A stretch of DNA of 64,000 nucleotides. Source: Maribacter polysiphoniae (GTDB lineage: Bacteria > Bacteroidota > Bacteroidia > Flavobacteriales > Flavobacteriaceae). Below, one piece after another: positions 1 through 7,346 of this stretch. The position numbers and the translations under genes are program-made. Below the pieces are notes generated by a model. The model did no database searches, was not told the DNA's origin, and was given only the letters and a program-made list of their open reading frames with translations. Position 1 is the stretch's first letter; the number at the start of each line of letters is the position of its first letter. The DNA lies in NCBI RefSeq assembly GCF_003148665.1, contig NZ_QGGQ01000004.1, forward strand, positions 310,001 to 374,000, written 5' to 3'.

Positions 1-1
1 T

Positions 2-142
2 CAATTTATCGATGGTAAGATTGTGAGGGAATATGGATATTGGGATTCCTCGGTACTCGTGTTGGCATTTCAAGAAGCAGAGGCTCAAAAGAAAATGACC
101 AATCAAAAAGAATCCGATGAACACGGACATTCTGAGGAATAA
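2..142 (+). CDS. C-terminal end of an NTF2-like (SnoaL) protein, partial
   Basis: The window opens inside a reading frame that ends at a TAA at 140-142, so only the last 46 residues are visible. They begin QFIDGKIVREYGYWD, the 'DGKI-x-E-x-x-YWD' hairpin typical of the last strands of SnoaL / ketosteroid-isomerase-like proteins with the NTF2 fold, followed by a charged tail ending in HGHSEE. The next gene on the same strand carries two NTF2-like domains, which fits a run of related proteins. The family call rests on this short piece and is an inference; the substrate is unknown. Confidence 0.6.
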   Translation, partial: QFIDGKIVREYGYWDSSVLVLAFQEAEAQKKMTNQKESDEHGHSEE

Positions 143-162
143 CACTTTAGATTAAAAAAACC

Positions 163-226
163 AAACCCGGCAGATACATTTGCTAAACATATTTCGGGGG
201 AACAATGCTAGCACCCTGTCGGGTTT
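163..226 (+). terminator. possible long-loop terminator stem
   Basis: AAACCCGGCAG (163-173) pairs with CTGTCGGGTTT (216-226) over 11 positions with one G-U pair, and T residues follow. The 42-base loop contains a second small stem, TGCTA (181-185) with TAGCA (209-213). It lies between the partial gene ending at 142 and the ATG at 240, so it probably ends the upstream transcript. The loop is unusually long for a simple terminator. Confidence 0.45.
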
Positions 227-239
227 TAATCCTAATAAC

Positions 240-1121
240 ATGAGAAAATTACTTCCAATCCTATTCCTATTCATTGTGGTATGCTTTTTATCGTGTACTT
301 CGAAGGATAAACAAGTAGCTGAAAACATCAAAACATACTCCAATACCTGGGATGGAATCATTAATGCCGGAAAATTGGAATTGATCAATGACACCCATTT
401 TGACGAGCGTATAACGCTACTTATGAATCCTGAAAATATTGTTGGCATTAAAAACGTACAGGATTTTTACGCCAATTATCTGACCGGGTTCACCAATATC
501 GAATTCACCATCGTGGATATATTTGGGCAAGGTGATAAAATCGTAAAACACTGGAATTTCAAGGGAACCCATTCCGGTGATTTTTTTGGGATTCCCGCGA
601 CGGGAAAATCAGTGGATATCGATGGGGTAACCCTCGTTGCAATGAAGAACGGTAAAATTACCCAAGAGCAGGACTTTTTAGACAATATGGCCTTTATGCA
701 GCAATTGGGGGTTCTTTCCAACCCCAACAACATCGCTACCATAGATACCTTGTACAAAGCCTTTGCCGCAGGTGATATCCCCGCCGTCCTAGCCTCAATG
801 GATCCCAAAGTGGTGTGGCACGAGGCTGAGGGTAATGCCTATGCCGATGGCAACCCCTACAAAGGTCCAGAGGCAGTTTCAAACGGTGTTTTTGCCCGTA
901 TAGGAAAGGATTATGACTATTTTAACCTGGCCCAAATTCAACTGTATGAAATGGCTGGAAATCAAATCCTTGCCACCTTACGCTACCAAGCCAAGTCAAA
1001 GAAGAATGGGACCGTCATAGACGCCCAAGTAGCCCATCACTGGTTTCTTAAAAACGGAAAGGTTATCGGATTTCAGCAATATGTAGACACCAAACAATTA
1101 GCGAAAGCGGTAAATAAATAA
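240..1121 (+). CDS. lipoprotein with two tandem NTF2-like (SnoaL/ester-cyclase) domains
   Basis: A protein of 293 residues from the ATG at 240. The frame extends upstream to a TTG at 180, but only the ATG gives a proper lipoprotein signal: MRKLL, a hydrophobic stretch, then the lipobox FLSC with Cys19. Residues about 30-160 resemble the SnoaL/ester-cyclase type of NTF2-like domain (for example GTHSGDFFGIPATGKSVDI, with a 'KNGKI' hairpin). Residues about 165-290 form a second NTF2-like domain ('LYKAFAAGDIPAVLASMDPKVVWHE'-type start, ending 'LKNGKVIGFQQY'). The protein is probably anchored to the outer or inner membrane facing the periplasm. Such domains bind or isomerise small hydrophobic molecules, but the ligand cannot be read here. 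It heads a run of same-strand genes to 3635. Confidence 0.8.
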   Translation: MRKLLPILFLFIVVCFLSCTSKDKQVAENIKTYSNTWDGIINAGKLELINDTHFDERITLLMNPENIVGIKNVQDFYANYLTGFTNIEFTIVDIFGQGDKIVKHWNFKGTHSGDFFGIPATGKSVDIDGVTLVAMKNGKITQEQDFLDNMAFMQQLGVLSNPNNIATIDTLYKAFAAGDIPAVLASMDPKVVWHEAEGNAYADGNPYKGPEAVSNGVFARIGKDYDYFNLAQIQLYEMAGNQILATLRYQAKSKKNGTVIDAQVAHHWFLKNGKVIGFQQYVDTKQLAKAVNK

Positions 1122-1240
1122 AACAGGGACAACATCTTTATAAAAACTGACAATGACCCCTCTTTTATTTTCAATCATCGACTTGAAATGTAAACAACCA
1201 TAAAAGGAAGCAGCGGTAAAAGTCAAAACTATTAAACATC

Positions 1241-1555
1241 ATGATCAAACTAACAGTACTTTATGGCCATCCGACGGATATCATTGCTTTTGAGGAATAT
1301 TATGCCAACACGCATTTACCCAAAGCAGCGAAAATGAAGGGCCATACCAAACTCGAACTCACAAAATTTATAAGCACACCCGAAGGCAGTAAACCAGATT
1401 ATCACCGGATGGCTGAATTTTGGTTCTCCGACCCCGAAACGATGCAATCAAGCATGGAATCGACCGAAGGGAAGGCCACGGCTTCCGACCTTGCCAATTT
1501 TGCAACGGGTGGGGCGACACTTTTGGTAGGAACGGCATTGCTGAAAACCGTATAG
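1241..1555 (+). CDS. EthD family protein
   Basis: This 104-residue protein has the full length and pattern of the EthD family of small dimeric alpha/beta-barrel proteins: an N-terminal strand 'KLTVLYGHP', then the 'FEEYYANTHLPKA' helix with the conserved Tyr and His, a central 'HRMAEFWFSD' strand and a C-terminal 'ATGGATLLVGT' segment. Family members act in the breakdown or tailoring of aromatic and ether compounds, often of unknown chemistry. It is cytoplasmic (no signal peptide). It lies 119 bases after the tandem NTF2 lipoprotein and 29 bases before the next small gene, so an operon with 1585-2775 is likely. The family call is firm; the reaction is not known. Confidence 0.82.
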   Translation: MIKLTVLYGHPTDIIAFEEYYANTHLPKAAKMKGHTKLELTKFISTPEGSKPDYHRMAEFWFSDPETMQSSMESTEGKATASDLANFATGGATLLVGTALLKTV

Positions 1556-1584
1556 AGTAGGCGTAATTAATACATATACTAAAA

Positions 1585-1854
1585 ATGACGAAAACAATCG
1601 TAACCCGTCACAAAGTGGGAAATATTGATACTTGGTTGAAAGGACACCAAGACAGGCTTGATGTATTTGCCCCTGCCATAACAGATCTTAAAACATTTCA
1701 GGATACAGACGATTCAAATTCAGTGGTTATGGTTATGATGGTAACCGATATGGATAAGTTTCAAGCGATCTTAAATGACCCTACTACCGAGGCCTTAAAA
1801 AAGAAACATACGGTATTGGAACCCATAACCATCTCCATGCCGGTAGAAGTTTAA
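1585..1854 (+). CDS. small alpha/beta-barrel-like protein of unknown function
   Basis: An 89-residue cytoplasmic protein beginning MTKTIVTRHKVGNIDTWL. The pattern of a strand, an amphipathic helix around 'WLKGHQDRLDVFAPA', a hydrophobic strand 'SVVMVMMVTDMDKFQAIL' and a last helix 'EALKKKHTV' suggests the ferredoxin-like dimeric alpha/beta barrel shared by EthD and antibiotic-biosynthesis-monooxygenase-type proteins. I do not recognise the exact family. It sits between an EthD gene (29 bases upstream) and a short-chain dehydrogenase (42 bases downstream), so it probably takes part in the same small-molecule pathway. Confidence 0.7.
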   Translation: MTKTIVTRHKVGNIDTWLKGHQDRLDVFAPAITDLKTFQDTDDSNSVVMVMMVTDMDKFQAILNDPTTEALKKKHTVLEPITISMPVEV

Positions 1855-1896
1855 ATTTCAGAACATGGATGATATTAAACCTAAGGACAGTTTATT

Positions 1897-2775
1897 ATGA
1901 AAACAGTACTGATTACAGGAACCAGCAAAGGCATCGGCCTTGAAACCGCCTTCGCATTTGGGCGTGCCGGCTATAAGGTATTCGCGACGATGCGAAACCC
2001 GGAAAATGCTTCCGTATTTAAGCAAAAAATAAAGGAGGAATCTCTGGACATCACGATTTCCAAAATGGATGTGGACTCCGATTCTTCGGTCAAGCAATGT
2101 ACGGATGCCTTACTTGACCAACACGGAGCGATAGATGTTCTGGTCAACAATGCCGGAATAGAACGTCATGGCGCTATCGAAGAAATGTCCATGGACGATT
2201 TCCAAGCCATTATGAACACCAATTATTTGGGTGTGATTCGTTGCACAAAAGCAATGTTGCCACAAATGCGGAAAAACAAAAAGGGTTGTATCATCAATAT
2301 AGCATCTGTCTCCGGCCATATTGCCAATAGTCCATTAGGTGGTTATGCCGCTAGCAAACATGCGCTCGAAGCCATAAGTGAAGCCCTGGCACAGGAAGTA
2401 AAACCTTTTAATATCAAGGTTGCCATTGTAGAACCTGGGATAATCAATACACAAATGGCATCTGATATAGCTGTCGATGGCCAATCGATATATCCGCACT
2501 CCAAACGTTTTGCCGGCTTGTTTGCGGCCTCGTTACAAACACCAACACCACCAACACTTGTGGCGGAAAAGATTTTGGAAGTGGCGGAAAGCAATTCTTG
2601 GAAATTACGACACCCCGTTGGTCCTGATGCCGAGCCTTTTATATTATGGAGAGCTTCCATGACCGATGAACAATGGGTAGATTGGAATGCGTGCAGTGAT
2701 GAAGAATGGTATATGGCCGTGGAACAGGATTTTGGTCTGAATGCAAGGCCCATGGAACACCAGGCAAAGCATTAA
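1897..2775 (+). CDS. short-chain dehydrogenase/reductase (SDR)
   Basis: A 292-residue classical SDR oxidoreductase. The NAD(P)-binding loop TGTSKGIG is at residues 7-14, the 'NNAG' motif follows ('VLVNNAGIERHGAI'), and the catalytic Ser-Tyr-Lys triad is present ('NIASVSGHIA' and 'YAASKHALE'). The C-terminal part is longer than the minimal SDR and ends in a charged region that probably closes over the substrate. The enzyme would oxidise or reduce an alcohol/carbonyl with NAD(P)(H) in the cytoplasm. The start MKTVLITG puts the first strand directly at the N-terminus, as usual. It is 42 bases downstream of the 89-residue barrel-like gene, and operonic with it and EthD. The substrate is not predictable from sequence. 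Confidence 0.88.
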   Translation: MKTVLITGTSKGIGLETAFAFGRAGYKVFATMRNPENASVFKQKIKEESLDITISKMDVDSDSSVKQCTDALLDQHGAIDVLVNNAGIERHGAIEEMSMDDFQAIMNTNYLGVIRCTKAMLPQMRKNKKGCIINIASVSGHIANSPLGGYAASKHALEAISEALAQEVKPFNIKVAIVEPGIINTQMASDIAVDGQSIYPHSKRFAGLFAASLQTPTPPTLVAEKILEVAESNSWKLRHPVGPDAEPFILWRASMTDEQWVDWNACSDEEWYMAVEQDFGLNARPMEHQAKH

Positions 2776-2873
2776 GAAATGAAAACCATTATGGGAGAGG
2801 GCAAAATAAACTCCGATCCTAACAGAATAAGTAGGTTGAGAAACAGAATATTAACCAATTAAATATAGAACAA

Positions 2874-3635
2874 ATGAAAAAGTTAATGTGTACCCTATTG
2901 CTATTGCCCTTAATGGCCATGGCCCAAACCAATGAAACTTTGGTTATTGAAAATGTGATGCTTACGGTAAATCCGGAAAAAATCATGGAATTCGAGGCGG
3001 GCGTAGCCGCCCACAACAAAAAATTTCACGCCGACGGACCCTATGGTGCCCGGGTCTATAACGTATTGAATGGCAAAAATGCAGGCAAATATATGTTGAT
3101 TATGGGGCCCTTGCCATGGAGTGCCATGGATGGTAGACCTTCCAGTCAAGAACATACCGATGACAATAATACGAATATCAGCAAATACCTCACCCCGGAA
3201 GTTGAAGTGCGTTATATGAAAATGCATCCGGATCTTTCCAATTTCTCCAAGGATTTCGAAATCAACAAAGTATCGGTATTCATGATCGATGTAAAGCGTT
3301 TCAAGCAAAGTGAGTTTATTGATAAAGTATTGAAAAAGGTGGTCAAGGTATATAAGGAAAAAATGCCCGATCAGCTTTATGGCATTTACTCCAATGAGAT
3401 GAACAACATGGACGGAATGGATTTTGCCTGGGTAGATTTCTTCGATAGTTCCTCTTGGATGGCAAGGGAGAATAAATTTATGCAACAATTCGAAGAAGTC
3501 CATGGCTCTGGAAGTTTTAAACAATTCCTGGCCGATGTTGAAGCAACGACCGATGGCGACCGAACGGAAATATGGGTCCTCAGGAAAGACCTTAGCGGTG
3601 CCAATGCCAAAATTATGGCGGCAACCCCTAAGTGA
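2874..3635 (+). CDS. secreted protein of unknown function
   Basis: A 253-residue protein with a clear signal peptide (MKKLMCTLLLLPLMAMA, cleavage before Gln18), so it is exported to the periplasm or beyond. Two similar halves seem present: about 20-120 starting 'ETLVIENVMLTVNPEKIMEFEAGV' and about 130-245 starting 'INKVSVFMIDVKRFKQSEF', each with a strand-helix beginning like dimeric alpha/beta-barrel domains. This would make it a fused two-domain barrel, which is an inference. No catalytic motif is recognised. It is the last gene of the run from 240, and a strong hairpin terminator follows at 3678. Confidence 0.75.
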   Translation: MKKLMCTLLLLPLMAMAQTNETLVIENVMLTVNPEKIMEFEAGVAAHNKKFHADGPYGARVYNVLNGKNAGKYMLIMGPLPWSAMDGRPSSQEHTDDNNTNISKYLTPEVEVRYMKMHPDLSNFSKDFEINKVSVFMIDVKRFKQSEFIDKVLKKVVKVYKEKMPDQLYGIYSNEMNNMDGMDFAWVDFFDSSSWMARENKFMQQFEEVHGSGSFKQFLADVEATTDGDRTEIWVLRKDLSGANAKIMAATPK

Positions 3636-3677
3636 TTGATTATAATTAGCACCAAACATTTGCTGATCGATACTTGT

Positions 3678-3706
3678 AAAACCCGGTCATTACCGGGTTT
3701 TATTTT
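3678..3706 (+). terminator. hairpin terminator after the 1-3.6 kb run
   Basis: Perfect 10-base stem AAAACCCGGT / ACCGGGTTTT with a CATT loop, followed by ATTTT. It lies 43 bases past the stop of the secreted protein, marking the end of that transcription unit. Confidence 0.85.
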
Positions 3707-3955
3707 AAGTAGGCATTTTGCACCTTTATAGGTTTTATTCCTTTTAGGTCGGTTGATGCGATAAGGGGTAACGGTATCTTAAAATAGGTTTACAGTTACC
3801 TTACCTAAAACGCAGGCCTTCTTTCAAAATACAACCAGTGAAACAAAAACAATCTTGCCAACAATTACTGTTGCAACCATTGTGGGAATCAGTAGGAATA
3901 CTCCCTATGATATTTCCGCCAAAACGAAGATAACGAGCTTACTAAAACCATATCC
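3707..3955. other. intergenic, nothing recognised
   Basis: This AT-rich stretch separates the terminator at 3678 from the small gene at 3956. I see no open frame of note, repeat or RNA signature in it. Presumably it holds the promoter of the 3956 gene, but I could not assign -33/-7 elements with confidence. Confidence 0.4.
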
Positions 3956-4291
3956 ATGAAATCAAACGAAAACCATTGGTCAAAAACTGAACTGCAAATC
4001 TATATTTTGTTGCTCTGTGCAAATGCAGATTCAATTGAAACAGAGGAAGAAATGGAATTAATAAAATCGAAAACCAATATGCAGACGTTAAAAAAGTTGT
4101 ATAATGAGTATACCGGTGATTCGGAAGATGAGCGTCTGGAAAAAATTTCCAAAAATCTGCAATTTCACGATTTTACCCATATGGAACTTATGGAATTTCG
4201 AGAAGAAATAAATGAGGTTTTCCATGCGGACAAAAAATTTACGATGATGGAGCGCAATCTGGATCGAATATTGGATAATATAATTTATTAA
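3956..4291 (+). CDS. small helical protein, TerB-like
   Basis: A 111-residue, strongly charged, all-helical protein. The stretch 'LQIYILLLCANADSIETEEEMELI' resembles the first helices of TerB-like (tellurite resistance/co-chaperone-like) domains, where an Ala-Asp pair precedes acidic residues. The remainder ('FREEINEVFHADKKFTMMERNLDRIL') fits the later helices with the 'aDg.i...E' pattern. The resemblance is by pattern only. No signal peptide or membrane segment. It stands alone, between an intergenic stretch and a decayed glyoxalase fragment on the other strand. A longer TerB-like protein is encoded at 47356-47778. Confidence 0.6.
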   Translation: MKSNENHWSKTELQIYILLLCANADSIETEEEMELIKSKTNMQTLKKLYNEYTGDSEDERLEKISKNLQFHDFTHMELMEFREEINEVFHADKKFTMMERNLDRILDNIIY

Positions 4292-4351
4292 GGCCTTATA
4301 TGAGCTTACCCTGGATGTTCCTTATTACTACAACACAGTGATTTGACAACC

Positions 4352-4525
4352 TTATAGCTGAGGGTGTATGTCGATCGCATCTCGAATAACACCGGCATAG
4401 GTCAGCTTTTTACCATCATATCCGAAGGCAATCCTAAAATCTAAACGATTCATATAAAAATCGAACGCATTAACCACATCCTTCCCAAGAAGTACAGATT
4501 GGATTTGATGTAAATAGCCTTTCAT
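4352..4525 (-). pseudogene. truncated glyoxalase/bleomycin-resistance-like fragment
   Basis: On the minus strand an ATG at 4523-4525 opens a 57-codon frame ending at TAA (4352-4354). The product reads MKGYLHQIQSVLLGKDVV, then 'AFDFYMNRLDFRIAFGYDG' and 'YAGVIRDAIDIHPQL'. This is the N-terminal beta-alpha-beta half of a glyoxalase-superfamily (VOC) protein, where '.DV..A.DFY...L.F' and '.YAGV.RD.I.IH' are typical. A complete member has about 115-130 residues, so the second half of the metal-site module is missing. I read it as the remnant of a decayed gene, though a short functional protein cannot be excluded. Confidence 0.65.
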
Positions 4526-4590
4526 ATTTTAAAATTGAACATATATAAGTACCTTGTGTATTATTTTGTAAAATAATAAAATCCTATATT

Positions 4591-5427
4591 TTGAAAATTC
4601 ACTACACCCTCTTTTTTCTGATCCTTTTTATAGCTCAAGGAATACAAGGCCAAGACATTAATGTTATGACCTATAACATCAAATACGACAACACCAAGGA
4701 TACGGTAAACAACTGGAACGATCGTAAGGAAAGCATGATAAAACTGATCCAACATTATAACCCATCGGTTATCGGTATGCAAGAGGTCTTACACCACCAA
4801 ATCACCTATATCGATAGTGCATTAACTGATTTTTCCTATATTGGTGTAGGCCGCGATGACGGACAGCAAAAAGGGGAATACTCCCCAATAGTATACAACC
4901 ACACTAAATTAAAAGTCTTAAAAAGCAATACTTTTTGGCTTTCCCCTACGCCCGAAAAAGTATCCAAAGGTTGGGATGCCGCCTTGGAACGGATCTGTTC
5001 CTACGGACTTTTTGAAAACAAGGCCGATCAAAGTAAATTCTATTTTTTCAACACCCATTTTGACCACAGGGGTGCTATTGCCCGTGAAAAGTCGGCGGAA
5101 TTGATCCTTAAGAAAATCCAAGAAATAAATCTCCAAGGTTACCCCGTGGTATTAACAGGTGATTTTAACCTTAGCCCTGGGGAAAAACCAATAGTATTCC
5201 TGAAAAAGAACCTTCATGAGGGCAAGGACTATACACTTAAACCATTTTATGGGCCTAGTGGAACCTTCAGTGGTTTTGACCATAATAGAATATTGGACCT
5301 TAAAATCGATTACATCTTTGTGAAGGGTTTCAAGGTGCAATCATATATTCATATTGATGACCGCATGGAGAACAACAAACATATTTCCGATCATTTACCC
5401 ATTTTGGCCCATTTGACAAAAGAGTAA
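4591..5427 (+). CDS. secreted endonuclease/exonuclease/phosphatase (EEP) family protein
   Basis: A 278-residue member of the EEP (DNase I-like) superfamily. Diagnostic motifs are all there: 'MTYNIKYDN' (Asn), 'GMQEVL' (metal-binding Glu), 'FNTHFDHRG', 'TGDFNLSP' (Asp/Asn) and the C-terminal 'SDHLPI' (catalytic Asp-His). The best start is a TTG at 4591, giving the signal peptide LKIHYTLFFLILFIAQGIQG before Gln. No upstream ATG restores this signal. The enzyme would act in the periplasm on a phosphodiester or phosphomonoester; nucleic acid, lipid and sugar phosphates are all substrates in the family. The next gene starts two bases after its stop, so the two are co-transcribed. Confidence 0.85.
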   Translation: MKIHYTLFFLILFIAQGIQGQDINVMTYNIKYDNTKDTVNNWNDRKESMIKLIQHYNPSVIGMQEVLHHQITYIDSALTDFSYIGVGRDDGQQKGEYSPIVYNHTKLKVLKSNTFWLSPTPEKVSKGWDAALERICSYGLFENKADQSKFYFFNTHFDHRGAIAREKSAELILKKIQEINLQGYPVVLTGDFNLSPGEKPIVFLKKNLHEGKDYTLKPFYGPSGTFSGFDHNRILDLKIDYIFVKGFKVQSYIHIDDRMENNKHISDHLPILAHLTKE

Positions 5428-5429
5428 TA

Positions 5430-6032
5430 ATGTATATCCCCCATCAATATAAAAACGGGAATATTGCCGAAGTAAAAGACTTCCTTGCCAAAAACAGTTT
5501 CGGCATATTGGTAAACCAAGTCGATGGCAAACCTTGGGCTACCCATATTCCGTTGGAATTGGATACTACCGATGACGGTAAGGATGTTTTGGTAAGCCAT
5601 ATCTCAAAAGCCAATCCCCAATGGAAGCATTTTGAGGAAAACGATAATGTCCTCTGTATTTTCAACGGACCACACAGTTATATCTCCTCCTCCTGGTATA
5701 AAGAGGAGGAAGTCCCCACATGGAATTATATTGCCGTCCATGTATATGGTAAAATCAAGATTTTAACCGAGGAAGAAGTGATGGCATCCATGCACAAATT
5801 GGTTGACAAATACGAGGAGCATTCGGAAAATCCGATTTCCTTGGATCATTTATCGGAAAAGACCCTACGGCAGGTAAAAGGAGTGGTCGGTTTTCAAATC
5901 ACCATAGACAGCATTCAGGCGGCCTACAAACTTTCCCAGGGCAGGGAGCATGACCACGAACGCATAATAGAAGCATTGGAAAACACCAAAAACCCGAACT
6001 CGAAGGATATTGCCAAGAGGATGAAGGGTTAG
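5430..6032 (+). CDS. PaiB-family FMN-binding protein
   Basis: This 200-residue protein matches the PaiB family ('FMN-binding negative transcriptional regulator') throughout. It starts MYIPHQY, and continues with 'FGILVNQVDGKPWATHIPLEL' (split-barrel flavin site), 'GPHSYISSSWY' and 'VPTWNYIAVHVYGK', the most typical PaiB signature. Near the C-terminus 'GVVGFQITIDSIQAAYKLSQ' is also characteristic. In Bacillus PaiB takes part in repression of sporulation and degradative enzymes, but most homologues are uncharacterised flavin or heme split-barrel proteins. It is translated two bases after the EEP gene and ends only two bases before the convergent epimerase gene. Confidence 0.88.
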   Translation: MYIPHQYKNGNIAEVKDFLAKNSFGILVNQVDGKPWATHIPLELDTTDDGKDVLVSHISKANPQWKHFEENDNVLCIFNGPHSYISSSWYKEEEVPTWNYIAVHVYGKIKILTEEEVMASMHKLVDKYEEHSENPISLDHLSEKTLRQVKGVVGFQITIDSIQAAYKLSQGREHDHERIIEALENTKNPNSKDIAKRMKG

Positions 6033-6034
6033 CG

Positions 6035-7024
6035 CTATGCCTTTTTGGATGTATACTTTTCCAAAATACGATCGATCTTTTCGTTACTTTCAGGATTGAT
6101 GAATTTATTTTCTGGATTTTCATCCAACCATTGTAAAGTCCTTTTTATTCCCGTGGCAAAAGGAATGGTAGCCTTAAATTCGGGCACAAAAGTCTTTATT
6201 TTGGTATTGTCGAAAATAACGCTTTCGGCCTTATCGGCCAGCAGTGTACCGGTGAAGGAAGGTTCAATGGCACAGATAAATTCTGAAGCGATATGCACTA
6301 CGTGGGCCTCATGCCCTAAACTTTCGGCTAAAATCCCATAAATCATATTCCAACTTAAGATTTCATCGGAAGTAATGTGAAAGGCATGACCAATGGCCTG
6401 TGTCAATCCCAACAAACCAACGAATCCTTTTGCGAAATCATCGGAATGGGTAACCGTCCATAAAGAGGTACCATCGCCATGAATGATTATCTCCTTTCCC
6501 TTTAGTATCCTATCCGCTGTGGTATATTCATTAAACCCACCGATAGCTATAGGTATTACTGTGTCATACGTTAAGGAAGGGCGAACGATCACCATAGGGA
6601 ACCCCTCTTCGCGATAGGCCTTTTGCAAACGATCTTCACATTGTATCTTGTTAAAGGAATAATCCCACAGGTTATTGCAGAGCGGGGTGGATTCGGTAAT
6701 TACCGGGTAGCTTAAAGGCGTTTGGTAACAAGAAGCCGAACCAATAAAAATATATTGCTTTGTTTTTCCTTTAAAAAGTGCAATATCCCTTTCAATATCC
6801 TCAGGGGTAAAGGCTATCCAATTGACCACCACATCCCAATCATGTTTGGCCAATTCGGTTACTTCATTGGCCTTGCGGATATCGCCAAGGATATTCCTCA
6901 CCCCGGCTATTGGGACAGTAGCATTGCCTCGGTTCAAATGATAGAGGTCAATACCTTTTTTTATGGCCAATCGACTTGAGGCTGTGCTGATATTCCCGGT
7001 TCCCCCGATGAACAATACTTTCAT
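6035..7024 (-). CDS. NAD-dependent epimerase/dehydratase-like (atypical SDR)
   Basis: A 329-residue atypical SDR. It begins MKVLFIGGTGNISTASSRLA, with the extended-SDR nucleotide loop GGTGNIS in place of GxxGxxG. The region 'FIGSASCYQTP' and the following Tyr-rich stretch correspond to the active-site area, and 'IVRPSLTYD' is typical of this branch (similar to plant chloroplast stem-loop-binding / mRNA-binding-like SDRs and bacterial sugar-nucleotide epimerases). It probably binds NAD(P), but its substrate is unknown. The gene converges on paiB with two bases between the stops. Confidence 0.83.
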   Translation of the reverse strand: MKVLFIGGTGNISTASSRLAIKKGIDLYHLNRGNATVPIAGVRNILGDIRKANEVTELAKHDWDVVVNWIAFTPEDIERDIALFKGKTKQYIFIGSASCYQTPLSYPVITESTPLCNNLWDYSFNKIQCEDRLQKAYREEGFPMVIVRPSLTYDTVIPIAIGGFNEYTTADRILKGKEIIIHGDGTSLWTVTHSDDFAKGFVGLLGLTQAIGHAFHITSDEILSWNMIYGILAESLGHEAHVVHIASEFICAIEPSFTGTLLADKAESVIFDNTKIKTFVPEFKATIPFATGIKRTLQWLDENPENKFINPESNEKIDRILEKYTSKKA

Positions 7025-7346
7025 AAAAGCTGGTCTTTAATATAGAACCATGAATTTAGAAATAAAAGAACAAAAAGACTATTCCTTTGACCTAAAACCG
7101 TAAAAGAACCTGATGCCAAAAGGGATATAGGTTTGTAATTTGAAGAAGAACGAATTGGTATTCCATAAGCCTTCCCCGCATATGGTTACTTATAAAAGGG
7201 GACTTGAAGGACACTTTAAAACCAATGTGTTGACACCCCTAAAAAACCTTTGGCGACGGACTATAAAAATGCCCTACGGATACCAATGAAAATGATAAAA
7301 AGCACTAATTTTATAATCGTTTTATTTTCCAACTTAAATACACCAC
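7025..7346. other. divergent intergenic region, only a weak short frame
   Basis: The 322 bases between the divergent epimerase (minus) and MFS transporter (plus) hold both promoters. A plus-strand frame from TTG at 7140 to TGA at 7289 (49 codons, rich in Lys/Arg, reading ...PHMVTYKRGLEGHFKTN...) has no recognisable relative, and I do not call it a gene. No hairpin or repeat stands out. Confidence 0.4.

Noticed and set aside
2910-3659. 249-codon open frame antisense to the secreted protein at 2874-3635
   Set aside because: The plus-strand gene has a signal peptide and a following terminator; the antisense product has no recognisable domain and its frame is a shadow of codon usage.
7140-7289. 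49-codon TTG-started frame in the 7025-7346 gap
   Set aside because: No known relative, no clear promoter, basic composition that can arise by chance.
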